From assembly GCA_900313005.1 (NCBI GenBank), contig ONZJ01000002.1, positions 3,259,909-3,323,908 on the forward strand: a DNA stretch of 64,000 nucleotides, in the 5' to 3' direction. Below, one piece after another: positions 51,984 to 60,297 of this stretch (the first letter of the stretch is position 1; every line of letters starts with the position of its first letter). The stretch comes from Rhodobacteraceae bacterium EL129 (GTDB taxonomy: Bacteria > Pseudomonadota > Alphaproteobacteria > Rhodobacterales > Rhodobacteraceae). The notes under the pieces were generated by a model. It worked only from the letters and a program-made list of their open reading frames with translations, was not told where the DNA came from and made no database searches. A program made the translations under genes and the position numbers.

Positions 51984-52841
51984 ATGGCACAGGATGATCC
52001 GAAAACGCTGGTCTCAACGGATTGGCTCGCCAAACACTTGAAAGACCCGGATCTGCGCATCCTAGATGGCACATGGTTTCTGCCCGCTATGGGCCGCGAC
52101 GCGCGGGCTGAATTTGAGGCCTCTCACATTCCCGGCGCCCGATTTTTTGACATTGATGATATATCGGATCACCGATCAGACCTGCCGCACATGGCCCCCC
52201 CGGTAGAGAAGTTCATGTCACGTCTGCGCAAACTGGGCGTTGGAGACGGTCACCAGGTTGTTGTCTATGACGCCATGGGGTTGTTCTCAGCCGCGCGTGT
52301 CTGGTGGATGTTTCGCCTCATGGGCCAAGACAACATCGCGGTGCTGGATGGCGGGTTGCCCAAATGGCAGGCAGAGGGGCACCCCACCGACAGCTTGCCG
52401 CCTGTGATCCGTGATCGGCACATGACCGTGCAACGGCGACCTCATCTGGTCAAAGATGTGACACAAGTGTCTTCGGCCTCAAAGTTGAAGGATCACGAAA
52501 TACTTGATGCACGTGCCGCACAGCGTTTCAGGGGTGAAGAGCCCGAGCCGCGTGAAGGCCTGCGAGCCGGACATATTCCAGGCGCAAAAAGCGTGCCGTT
52601 TACCGACCTGCTGAACGCCGACAACACAATGAAACCTCCCGATGCCCTGCGCGCTACTTTTGCGGCGGCAGGGGTGGATTTGAACAAACCCGCGATCACC
52701 TCGTGTGGATCTGGTGTCACAGGTGCTGTGATCAACCTCGCGCTTGAGCGTATCGAGAAAACAGATCATGCGCTTTATGATGGATCCTGGACAGAATGGG
52801 GGGCCTTCCCCACACTTCCGATTGCAACCGGAGACAGCTGA
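51984..52841 (+). CDS. sseA: 3-mercaptopyruvate sulfurtransferase
   Basis: A 285-aa protein of two rhodanese domains. The N-terminal domain has ARAEFEASHIPGARFFDID; the C-terminal domain carries the active-site loop SCGSGVTGAV, and CGSGVT is the mercaptopyruvate form (rhodaneses have CRxGxT). It moves sulfur from mercaptopyruvate to thiols or cyanide. The stop overlaps the aminotransferase start by one base, linking cysteine sulfur handling to amino acid transamination. Confidence 0.93.
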   Translation: MAQDDPKTLVSTDWLAKHLKDPDLRILDGTWFLPAMGRDARAEFEASHIPGARFFDIDDISDHRSDLPHMAPPVEKFMSRLRKLGVGDGHQVVVYDAMGLFSAARVWWMFRLMGQDNIAVLDGGLPKWQAEGHPTDSLPPVIRDRHMTVQRRPHLVKDVTQVSSASKLKDHEILDARAAQRFRGEEPEPREGLRAGHIPGAKSVPFTDLLNADNTMKPPDALRATFAAAGVDLNKPAITSCGSGVTGAVINLALERIEKTDHALYDGSWTEWGAFPTLPIATGDS

Positions 52842-54025
52842 TGCTGAACCACCTGAAGGCACAACCTGCTGACAAAATCCTGCAACTGATGCAGGCGTTT
52901 CGGGTAGACCCGCGCGAAGATAAAATCGACCTCGGAGTTGGCGTCTACAAAGATGCCGATGGCCACACACCCATCATGCGGGCAATCAAGGCTGCTGAAC
53001 AACAGCTCTGGAATGTGGAAGACACGAAGGTCTACACCTCGCTTGCTGGCGACCCGGCGTTTCATGAAGTGATGATCGAGTTGCTGTTAGCCGACAGCGC
53101 CCCTCGGGATCGCATCGCTGCCTGCGCCACTCCTGGGGGAACCGGGGCGGTTCGTCAGGCGTTCGACCTGGTTAAACTTGCAAACCCGAACGCGCGGGTC
53201 TTTGTGTCCAACCCAACCTGGCCCAACCACCTGAGCATTCTCGAACATATCGGATTGGAGATCGTGCCCTATCGGTACTTTGAGCCCGAAAGTGGTGCGG
53301 TGGATTTTGATGGGATGATTGCCGATTTGGGTCAAGCAAGACCGGGAGACGTGGTCTTGCTGCACGGGTGCTGCCACAACCCGACGGGTGCAAACTTGAC
53401 ACTACCGGACTGGCAGGCCGTGGTGGATATCCTGAATTCGACCGGCGCAGTGCCAATCATCGACATCGCCTATCAGGGTTTTGGCGATGGGCTCGAGGAT
53501 GACGCAGTCGGCACGCGGCTTGTGGCCAGTGCATGCCCGCAGGTTATGATTGCTGCCAGTTGTTCAAAGAACTTTGGCATCTACCGCGAACGCACCGGCA
53601 TCACACTTGTGATCTGTGAAACAGCCGAGCAACGCAATGTGGCACAGGCCAATCTCGCGCATCTCAATCGTCAGGGGTATTCCTTTCCACCTGATCACGG
53701 AGCACGTTTGGTGACGATGGTTCTGGGCGACGCAGCCCTGCGTACCGACTGGCAGGCCGAGTTAGACGATGTCAGACGAAATATGCTTTCCTTGCGCAAG
53801 CAACTCTCCGGTGAATTGCAGCGACTCACCAATTCGAACCGGTTCGGATTTCTTGCGCAGCATCGGGGTATGTTTTCACGCCTAGGCCTGTCGACCACCA
53901 TGATCGACAGTCTGCGCGAAAAGAACGGCATTTATATGGTCGGTGACAGCCGGATCAACATCGCGGGTCTGAATGTAAACACCGTGCCCGTTGTTGCACG
54001 CGCCATTGCCGAGACATTGGAGTAA
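52841..54025 (+). CDS. tyrB: Aromatic amino acid aminotransferase (AspC/TyrB class)
   Basis: A 394-aa PLP enzyme. The cofactor lysine lies in AASCSKNFGIYRERTG, with GCCHNPTGANLT upstream as the PLP-contacting block and GDSRINIAGLN at the end, carrying the substrate-carboxylate Arg. Mechanistically it is an aspartate or aromatic aminotransferase; the TyrB label is by class. The start at 52841 is fixed by overlap with sseA, which could use the mercaptopyruvate formed from cysteine by this enzyme. Confidence 0.9.
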   Translation: MLNHLKAQPADKILQLMQAFRVDPREDKIDLGVGVYKDADGHTPIMRAIKAAEQQLWNVEDTKVYTSLAGDPAFHEVMIELLLADSAPRDRIAACATPGGTGAVRQAFDLVKLANPNARVFVSNPTWPNHLSILEHIGLEIVPYRYFEPESGAVDFDGMIADLGQARPGDVVLLHGCCHNPTGANLTLPDWQAVVDILNSTGAVPIIDIAYQGFGDGLEDDAVGTRLVASACPQVMIAASCSKNFGIYRERTGITLVICETAEQRNVAQANLAHLNRQGYSFPPDHGARLVTMVLGDAALRTDWQAELDDVRRNMLSLRKQLSGELQRLTNSNRFGFLAQHRGMFSRLGLSTTMIDSLREKNGIYMVGDSRINIAGLNVNTVPVVARAIAETLE

Positions 54026-54034
54026 GCCCTGAAC

Positions 54035-54652
54035 TCAGACTTTGTACCGGGCTAGGAACATCTCGACCACGCCACGCACAACGCGGCTGACGTCTGCTTC
54101 GGTGCAACCGCATGAAACCCCGCAGAGGCATTTGACAAACAAATCGGATTTACACAATTCGCCAAACTGCGACGTTGCCAACTCCATATCGTCAATTTTC
54201 AGAGCTCCTTTGTCGACATATCTTTGCAGAATAGAGCCCAGGCGCTGACGCAGCAGTTGGGGTCCGCTTTCGTAAAAGCGTTGGCCCAATTCGGGGAAAC
54301 GGTGGCTTTCAGAAACACAGATGCGAAAAACCTGTTGACCAAAATCACTCAGGAAAAAGCGCACGACGCGATCTGCCGCCTGATACAACATCTGCTCCAC
54401 AGGTGCGTTGTCATCAATCACGTCCAGGGCTTCGCTGGCTTGGCGATTACATTCAATCCGCGCGACTTCGGAAAACAAAAGCCGCTTGTCGGGGAAGTAG
54501 CTATAGAGCGTCGCCTTCGAGACCTGCGCTGCGCGCGCGATCTCGTCCACACTGGCACCTTCAAAGCCATCTCGCATAAAAATCTGCCGCGCGCCTTCCA
54601 GCACCTGGTCAAATTTGCGGCCCTTTTTGATTTCGGCGACAACAGCCGTCAT
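54035..54652 (-). CDS. TetR-family regulator with a C-terminal cysteine cluster
   Basis: A 205-aa TetR regulator. The DNA-binding domain (GASVDEIARAAQVSKATLYSYFPDKRLLFSEV) is canonical, and ESHRFPELGQRFYESGP marks the AefR-like C-terminal class. Near the end, C167, C175, C177, C181 and C183 form CLCGVSCGC, five cysteines in 17 residues, which is unusual and could bind a metal cluster or sense oxidants. The start at 54652 is preferred because the frame above is a poor-codon leader. The gene lies downstream of a small secreted-protein gene, and three palindromes lie further upstream. Confidence 0.85.
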   Translation of the reverse strand: MTAVVAEIKKGRKFDQVLEGARQIFMRDGFEGASVDEIARAAQVSKATLYSYFPDKRLLFSEVARIECNRQASEALDVIDDNAPVEQMLYQAADRVVRFFLSDFGQQVFRICVSESHRFPELGQRFYESGPQLLRQRLGSILQRYVDKGALKIDDMELATSQFGELCKSDLFVKCLCGVSCGCTEADVSRVVRGVVEMFLARYKV

Positions 54653-54740
54653 TGATGCCCTCCTGCTTGGCTGGACCACTCTAGTCGGCCCGGCCCCGCG
54701 TGCCAAGCGGAACGCGGGGGCAAGAGGTGTGAGTGGGACT

Positions 54741-54893
54741 CTAATTGTCAATCTCAGCATCGTCCTGTGTCACGGTCTCAGTGGTCGCATCAGGATAAGT
54801 GCTGGGCGGGAACACGCTTGAGATGTCAACACTTTGCGCCAGGGCTGGCCCGGTTGCCATGATCAATAGAAGGGCGGAGAGGATCGGTTTCAT
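54741..54893 (-). CDS. 50-aa secreted protein
   Basis: A short gene that standard length cut-offs miss. ATG at 54893 to TAG at 54741 gives MKPILSALLLIMATGPALAQ, a Sec signal cleaved after ALA, followed by a 31-residue acidic tail (SVDISSVFPPSTYPDATTET, ending AEIDN). It lies between the TetR gene and the triple operator, so it is probably the first regulated gene of the unit. Its function is unknown. It could be a decayed start of an exported efflux component; nothing further downstream continues it. Confidence 0.6.
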   Translation of the reverse strand: MKPILSALLLIMATGPALAQSVDISSVFPPSTYPDATTETVTQDDAEIDN

Positions 54894-54908
54894 TTCTCAA
54901 TTCCAATC

Positions 54909-54984
54909 TAAACTGTTTGGTTCACTTATCCATAAGTAAACTAATCAGTTTAGATTGCAATACATAAGTGAACTATTCAGTTCA
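54909..54984. promoter_or_regulatory. Three operator-like palindromes upstream of the TetR unit
   Basis: Three 16-bp inverted repeats of form TRAACT-N4-AGTTYA lie at 54909-54924 (TAAACTGTTTGGTTCA, one mismatch), 54937-54952 (TAAACTAATCAGTTTA) and 54969-54984 (TGAACTATTCAGTTCA). Their centres are 28 and 32 bases apart, close to three helical turns, and ACTTATCCATAAGT fills the first gap. This is a TetR-type operator array suited to cooperative binding. The TetR protein at 54035 is the natural ligand. Confidence 0.7.
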
Positions 54985-55033
54985 TATTGGCGCAAGATAC
55001 GATTATGATATTGATTTTAATATAAATAATTCC

Positions 55034-56431
55034 CTACGCGAGGCTCGGAAGCCACAAGACGATGGCAGGAAATGCCACCAACAGAGCAATCGTGATCGCA
55101 TCTGCGATGAAAAACGGTGTCACACCTTTGAAGACATCTTGCACTGTCAGGTCATCTCGGACCCCCGCCACGACAAAGCAATTCAGGCCAATCGGCGGTG
55201 TGATGAGACAGAACTCGGCCATCTTGACCACCAAGATTCCAAACCAGATTGCACACATCTCGCCGGACATGCCGAATGCGCTGTCTGCTGCCGCAACGCT
55301 TTCACCGCCATTTAGAGCCATGACGGCGGGATAGACGACGGGCAGCGTCAGTAACAGCATGCCGATCGCGTCCATGAACATCCCCAAAACCGCATAGGCC
55401 AACAAGATGCACACGAGGATGAGCATCGGCGACACGGTCAGAGACGTAATCCAGTCCGAGAAGGCCGCAGGAAGTTCGGCGAAACCCAAAAAACGCACAT
55501 AGATCAACACGCCCCAGATGATGGTAAAGATCATCACAGTCAGCTTCGCGGTTTCCAAGAGCGCCGATTTTAGTTCGCCCCAGCGCATCCCACGATAGAG
55601 CGCCATGAGAAAGACGATGAAGGCACCTACCGCGCCCCCCTCGGTCGGGGTGCCCCAAGCGTCACCGAACGGGTTGTAGACAAAGAAGATGATAATCACG
55701 ACCACCGCCACAATAGGCAAGGCCGGTGGCAGAGAGGCAAAGCGCTCTCCCCAGGTGAAGCCCCGGACCGGTGGGCCGACGGATTTGAAGACCACGGCGA
55801 TTCCGACGATCAAAAGACCGTAGACCAGCGCCGAAAAGGCGCCAGGGATGAAACCTGCAAGCAGGAGTTTGCCCACGTCTTGCTCGACGATGATCGCATA
55901 GATCACAAGGATCGCCGAGGGTGGGATAAGCGAAGCCAGTGTGCCGCCAGCCGCGACGACGCCTGCTGCGAATTGCTTGTTGTACCCGATCTTGAGCATT
56001 TCAGGGATCGCAATACGTGCAAAGACCGCTGCCGTGGCCACCGACGCCCCCGACACAGCGGCAAAGCCCGCGGTGGCAAAGACGGTCGAGACGGCCAATC
56101 CCCCCGGCACCCAAGCGATCCAACGTTTGGCCGCCTCAAACAGGGCACGGGTCAAGCCCGCATAATAGGCAAGATATCCAATCAGGATGAAGGTTGGGAT
56201 CAGGGACAGTGCGTGAGACGAGACTTTGGAATGCGGCACCGAGCCCGCCAGTTTGACACTAATCTCCAAGGATTTGCCAAAGCGCGCCGGGTCATAGTCG
56301 AACCCGTTCCAACGCAGCCAGACAAGGCCAACAAACCCGGCCAATCCAGCCGCAAACGCCACGCGCATGCCCAGCACAACCATGACCAGCATGCCAGCCG
56401 AAACCCAGAGGCCAATGGTAATCGGCTCCAT
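55034..56431 (-). CDS. dctM: TRAP transporter large permease (DctM type)
   Basis: A 465-aa permease with about 12 membrane segments, including VSTVFATAGFAAVSGASVATAA with the conserved glycine-rich helix and MFMDAIGMLLLTLPVVYPAV near the end. Together with the small permease it forms the sodium-driven channel. Its start overlaps the small-permease stop by one base. Substrate type follows the binding protein; C4-dicarboxylate or another organic acid is likely. Confidence 0.93.
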   Translation of the reverse strand: MEPITIGLWVSAGMLVMVVLGMRVAFAAGLAGFVGLVWLRWNGFDYDPARFGKSLEISVKLAGSVPHSKVSSHALSLIPTFILIGYLAYYAGLTRALFEAAKRWIAWVPGGLAVSTVFATAGFAAVSGASVATAAVFARIAIPEMLKIGYNKQFAAGVVAAGGTLASLIPPSAILVIYAIIVEQDVGKLLLAGFIPGAFSALVYGLLIVGIAVVFKSVGPPVRGFTWGERFASLPPALPIVAVVVIIIFFVYNPFGDAWGTPTEGGAVGAFIVFLMALYRGMRWGELKSALLETAKLTVMIFTIIWGVLIYVRFLGFAELPAAFSDWITSLTVSPMLILVCILLAYAVLGMFMDAIGMLLLTLPVVYPAVMALNGGESVAAADSAFGMSGEMCAIWFGILVVKMAEFCLITPPIGLNCFVVAGVRDDLTVQDVFKGVTPFFIADAITIALLVAFPAIVLWLPSLA

Positions 56432-57060
56432 CAGTCGCGCCCTTCCAGCTGCTCGGCCTCGGCGCGGGCCTGTTGTTCGACCGTCATTGACAAGGGAACC
56501 GCCACAGGAGTTTCAAGCCCCAGCACCAGAGCACGGCCATAACCGTATATCTGCAAAAGCAGTCGCAAGCAGAGCACCGCAAAGGCGACAGGAACGATCA
56601 GCTTTGATGGCCAGATCGGCAGGCCAATGTCGATAGTGCTGTCTCGGCTGAAAAGCGGCCGGGACATATCAAAGCTGCGGTCGAAATGTGCCCAGGAGCC
56701 CCAAAGCAGCATCAGGATCAGGCCAAAAATCAAGACCACCGACAGCAGCTCCGCAGCCCAGAGCAGCCGCCCCTTGAGACGGCCAATGAGGATGTCCATG
56801 CGGATATGCCCGCCATCGCGCTGCACATAGGCAATCCCCATGATCGCCATAAGCGGCATCAGCACCTCGATCCAGTCGACATACCCGGGCAAAGGTTGGG
56901 CAAAGAATTTGCGGCCCCCTACCGATATTGCTGCAAGAAACATGAGGGAGAAGACGGCGAGGCCTGACAGCAACGCCAAAAACTGCTCTGCTTTCAATAA
57001 CTGACGATCAAGGGCGGAAAGCCACCCTTGATCGCTCAGAACTGTTGATGCGCCAGCCAT
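56431..57060 (-). CDS. dctQ: TRAP transporter small permease (DctQ type)
   Basis: A 209-aa four-helix protein (LSGLAVFSLMFLAAISVGGRKFF, PLPGYVDWIEVLMPLMAIMG and others) with the conserved ERDGGHIR-like segment VQRDGGHIRMDIL. It supports the large permease, whose gene it overlaps by one base. The C-terminal tail (VEQQARAEAEQLEGRD) is acidic and soluble. Confidence 0.9.
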   Translation of the reverse strand: MAGASTVLSDQGWLSALDRQLLKAEQFLALLSGLAVFSLMFLAAISVGGRKFFAQPLPGYVDWIEVLMPLMAIMGIAYVQRDGGHIRMDILIGRLKGRLLWAAELLSVVLIFGLILMLLWGSWAHFDRSFDMSRPLFSRDSTIDIGLPIWPSKLIVPVAFAVLCLRLLLQIYGYGRALVLGLETPVAVPLSMTVEQQARAEAEQLEGRD

Positions 57061-57081
57061 GCGGCCAAAAGCCCGTCGGGC

Positions 57082-58098
57082 TTAGTTCGACATTTTTGCT
57101 TCTTTCAGGGTCGATTGCACGAGGTCATAGAGTTCTTGGCCGGGCAGGCCCTGACCTTCCATATCGGCAATCCAAGCCTCCCGGATTGGATCGGCAGCCT
57201 TGGCACGGAAAGCGTCCAGTTCTGCATCCGAGATCATGACCTTCTCAACGCCCTTCTCGGCCAGAATCCCGTCCCACTTCTCCAGCAGTTGCCCATAGTT
57301 GTCGAGGTAATGGGCGATCGCTTCATCTACTGATGCGTCCAGTGCCGCACGGTGGCCCTCCGACAGGCCTTCATAGGCGTCGATGTTCACCACCACAGGG
57401 CAGTTGACGGTGCCGGGGTTCAGGTTGGCGGTCCACCATGCGGCCTGATTGATGGTGCCAAAGCTAAGGTGCGCGTGCTGAGCGAAGGCAACCGTATCCA
57501 CAACGCCACCTTCCATCGCCTGATAGGCCTCGGTGGCGGTCACGGATGTGGGCACGGCCCCCACCGCCTCAAACGCTTTCCCAAGGCCACCCGTTGCGCG
57601 CACCCGCATGCCTTCAAATTCGGCCAGCTCGTCACGCACTTCGCCGGTGCCAACGATATTGTACTGTGGCATGGGCGAGGTCATAAGTAGTTTAGCATTC
57701 CACTGCGCCATTTCATCCTGAACGGCGGGGTGACCGTAAACAGCATGGCTGATGGCCACCTCCTGATCGAGGTTCTCAACACCCAAAAACGGCAGTTCAA
57801 GCACGGTGATCGTGCGGTTCTTGTCGCGGTGATAGCCAGCACAGAACTGCGCCATTTCAAACGCGCCAATAGAAATCCCATCGAGGTTTTCTTTGTTCTT
57901 CGACAGACCACCGTATGAAATGTTGAGCGTAAATTCGCCACCGGTCTTCTCGCTCACCAGCTCGGCCAGTTTTTCAACATGTTCGGTAAAGGCGCGGCGC
58001 TTGCCCCAGAGCGAGACATTCCACTCCGTCGCCAGTGCTTCACCGGCAAACGCGAACGAGATAGCGCTTATCGTGGCCGCTTTAATCATGGTGTTCAT
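57082..58098 (-). CDS. dctP: TRAP transporter substrate-binding protein (DctP type)
   Basis: A 338-aa periplasmic binding protein with a signal peptide (MIKAATISAISFAFAGEALA). The conserved arginine region is EGMRVRATGGLGKAFEAVGA, which in the family binds the ligand carboxylate. EAYQAMEGGVVDTV is the usual follow-up block. It is first in a three-gene unit and is divergent from mbfA across a 166-base gap that holds an Irr box. The substrate is a carboxylate by family. Confidence 0.92.
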   Translation of the reverse strand: MNTMIKAATISAISFAFAGEALATEWNVSLWGKRRAFTEHVEKLAELVSEKTGGEFTLNISYGGLSKNKENLDGISIGAFEMAQFCAGYHRDKNRTITVLELPFLGVENLDQEVAISHAVYGHPAVQDEMAQWNAKLLMTSPMPQYNIVGTGEVRDELAEFEGMRVRATGGLGKAFEAVGAVPTSVTATEAYQAMEGGVVDTVAFAQHAHLSFGTINQAAWWTANLNPGTVNCPVVVNIDAYEGLSEGHRAALDASVDEAIAHYLDNYGQLLEKWDGILAEKGVEKVMISDAELDAFRAKAADPIREAWIADMEGQGLPGQELYDLVQSTLKEAKMSN

Positions 58099-58207
58099 CG
58101 TGATCCTCCCAAGAATCGGTTTTTGATTTTGATTGTGAGAAACTTAGCAGGTCTGCCGCAGGTTTCCACACGCAGACATATCCCAGCTCTTTTGCGTGAT
58201 TTTGGCC

Positions 58208-58227
58208 ATTGTTTTTCGCGAAACAAT
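58208..58227. promoter_or_regulatory. Inverted repeat between dctP and mbfA
   Basis: ATTGTTT-N6-AAACAAT is a perfect repeat with 7-base arms, and TTTCGCGAAA (58214-58223) is a second, nested palindrome. It lies 8 bases before the ICE-like motif. It may be a binding site for a second regulator of mbfA or for the TRAP operon on the other strand. No protein is assigned. Confidence 0.4.
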
Positions 58228-58234
58228 CACTAAT

Positions 58235-58251
58235 CTTAGAACCATTCTAAA
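58235..58251. promoter_or_regulatory. ICE-like (Irr) box upstream of mbfA
   Basis: CTTAGAA-CCA-TTCTAAA differs at one base from the iron control element TTTAGAA-N3-TTCTAAA bound by Irr in rhizobia and Rhodobacteraceae. It ends 13 bases before the mbfA start codon, in a repressing position. This fits the known induction of mbfA when iron is plentiful and Irr is degraded. Confidence 0.8.
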
Positions 58252-58264
58252 TTGGAGCACCCCC

Positions 58265-59242
58265 ATGATCCCCGGCTTTACCTCTCGCCGACGTTTTTCT
58301 GACCTGACTGAACAAGAGGTTCTGGCGTTGGCTATTTCCTCGGAAGAGGATGACGCACGCATCTATCGCAGTTACGCTGAGATGCTGCGCGATGATTACC
58401 CTGAGACGGCTAAGATTTTTGACGGCATGGCGGTTGAGGAAGACGGGCACCGTGCCGCATTGATTGACCTGCATAAGACGCGGTTTGGCGAAGTGATCCC
58501 CCTAATCCGACGCGAACATGTGGCCGGTTTTTACGCTCGCCGCCCCATATGGCTGGTTGAGAACCTTGGCATTGAACGGATTCGCGCCGAGGCCGAAGGC
58601 ATGGAGAAAGACGCCGAAGCGTTTTACATGCGTGCCGCGCAGGCCACAACGGATGCCGATACGCGCAAATTACTGGGGACACTGGCTGCGGCAGAAGCAG
58701 GCCATCAAGAGCGCGCCGGAGAGTTAGAAAAAGAACATCTGGATGATGATGCTCTTGCTGCGGAAGATCGCACGGCCAAACGTCAGTTCCTTCTGACTTG
58801 GGTGCAGCCCGGGTTGGCGGGATTGATGGACGGATCAGTCAGCACCCTGGCGCCCATCTTTGCGGTGGCCTTTGCCACGCAGGACACGTGGACCACCTTT
58901 CTGGTAGGGTTGGCGGCCTCGGTCGGGGCAGGCATTTCCATGGGTTTCACCGAAGCGGCCAGTGATGACGGGCAGCTGTCAGGCCGGGGTAGCCCGATGA
59001 AACGCGGGTTCGCCAGTGGGATCATGACCACGGTTGGCGGCTTGGGCCATGCGCTACCCTATCTGATCACCGACTTCTGGACCGCCACAGTAATCGCCAT
59101 CATGGTGGTCTTTGTGGAACTATGGGCGATCGCCTGGATTCAGAACAAATATATGGAAACCCCGTTCTTCCGTGCGGCGCTTCAGGTGGTTCTGGGCGGC
59201 GCATTGGTGCTTGCGGCGGGGATATTGATTGGTTCGGGCTAA
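58265..59242 (+). CDS. mbfA: Membrane-bound ferritin-like iron exporter
   Basis: A 325-aa fusion of a rubrerythrin/ferritin-like domain and a VIT1-like membrane domain. Residues 12-160 hold glutamate-rich helices (VLALAISSEEDDARIYRSYA, IFDGMAVEEDGHRAALIDL, LAAAEAGHQERAGELEKEHL) that bind iron. From about 180 come LLTWVQPGLAGLMDGSVSTLAPIF and further membrane helices of the VIT1/CCC1 family. MbfA exports excess ferrous iron and protects from peroxide. The start at 58265 (MIPGFTS) places it just after the ICE-like box. The frame upstream of it lies across the box and is not used. Confidence 0.92.
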   Translation: MIPGFTSRRRFSDLTEQEVLALAISSEEDDARIYRSYAEMLRDDYPETAKIFDGMAVEEDGHRAALIDLHKTRFGEVIPLIRREHVAGFYARRPIWLVENLGIERIRAEAEGMEKDAEAFYMRAAQATTDADTRKLLGTLAAAEAGHQERAGELEKEHLDDDALAAEDRTAKRQFLLTWVQPGLAGLMDGSVSTLAPIFAVAFATQDTWTTFLVGLAASVGAGISMGFTEAASDDGQLSGRGSPMKRGFASGIMTTVGGLGHALPYLITDFWTATVIAIMVVFVELWAIAWIQNKYMETPFFRAALQVVLGGALVLAAGILIGSG

Positions 59243-59356
59243 CCGCTCTTCCGGCCCTAATACTTCGACCTTGCATGAAATGTTTTAGAATCTAAGAAAC
59301 GGCTCGGCGATACAGAGGTTGATTGACCTTGCCCAGCGCTCTGCTACCAAGGCGAT

Positions 59357-60295
59357 ATGCTTGCCATCTTCATGCAAACCTTACCATTCTTTCTAATCAT
59401 TGGCCTTGGCTATGGGGCCGGACGTACTGGATTTTTCAGCGAAGAGGCCACCGCCTATCTGACCAAATTCGTGTTTTACTTTGCATTGTCGGCCATGCTG
59501 TTTCGGTTCTCAGCAAATCTGAGTCTGGCCGAAATCATCGACTGGCGCTTTATCTCGGCCTATCTGTGGGGCACGGGGTTTGTCTATCTTCTGGCGACTT
59601 TGGTCTCGCTGGCCCGGCGCGCGCCCATTGAAGAAGCCGCGATTGAAGCGCAGTGCGCCGTGATCGGGAACGTTGGTTTTCTGGGCATCCCGATGTTGGT
59701 GATATTGATGGGGGACGCCGCCATCGCACCGGTGATGCTGGTGCTGGCCGTTGATCTGATCGTGTTCGGCTCGCTGATTGTCATTTTGATCACCGGGTCT
59801 CGCGATGGGCGTATGTCTATCGGTATATTGCGTACCGTGGGTCTTGGTCTGCTTAAAAATCCAATGATCGTTTCAATCGTCCTGGGTCTCAGCTGGTCGG
59901 CGTTGGCGATACCGATCCCGGACCCAATGAACGACTTTCTGTCAATCCTTGGGGGGGCTGCGACGCCCGGTGCTCTCTTTGCCATCGGGGCCTCGCTGGC
60001 GAGTAAATCAGCTGAACGTCTTATCATTTCGGGCTGGCTCAGCTTTTGCAAGCTGGTCCTTCATCCCTTGTTCGTCGCCGTATCTGCCTTGTGGTTGTTT
60101 CCGGTCTCCCCCTATCCCGCTGCCGTCATGATTGCCTGCGCCGCATTGCCTGTGGCTGGCAATGTCTACATTCTTGCGCAACATTACGGCGTTGCTCCGG
60201 CGCGCGTGTCGGCCTCTATTCTGATCTCAACAACTGTGGCAGTGCTAACCGTTTCTTTTGTGATCGGTTGGGTCAGCCCCATGGCAGGATTGTAA
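59357..60295 (+). CDS. AEC-family (auxin efflux carrier) permease
   Basis: A 312-aa permease with about ten membrane helices, starting MLAIFMQTLPFFLIIGLGYG. It has the internal two-fold repeat of this family, with PMIVSIVLGLSWSALAIPIP in the middle and LPVAGNVYILAQHYGV near the end. Bacterial members often carry malate or other organic acids. It ends two bases before the nitroreductase start, so the two genes form a unit. The 114-base gap upstream contains TTAGA-A-TCTAA, which I do not count as an Irr box. Confidence 0.88.
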   Translation: MLAIFMQTLPFFLIIGLGYGAGRTGFFSEEATAYLTKFVFYFALSAMLFRFSANLSLAEIIDWRFISAYLWGTGFVYLLATLVSLARRAPIEEAAIEAQCAVIGNVGFLGIPMLVILMGDAAIAPVMLVLAVDLIVFGSLIVILITGSRDGRMSIGILRTVGLGLLKNPMIVSIVLGLSWSALAIPIPDPMNDFLSILGGAATPGALFAIGASLASKSAERLIISGWLSFCKLVLHPLFVAVSALWLFPVSPYPAAVMIACAALPVAGNVYILAQHYGVAPARVSASILISTTVAVLTVSFVIGWVSPMAGL

Positions 60296-60297
60296 GT

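Noticed and set aside
59290..59310. TTAGA-A-TCTAA motif upstream of the AEC permease as a second Irr box
   Set aside because: The halves are one base apart rather than three, and the right half does not fit the ICE consensus TTTAGAA-N3-TTCTAAA.
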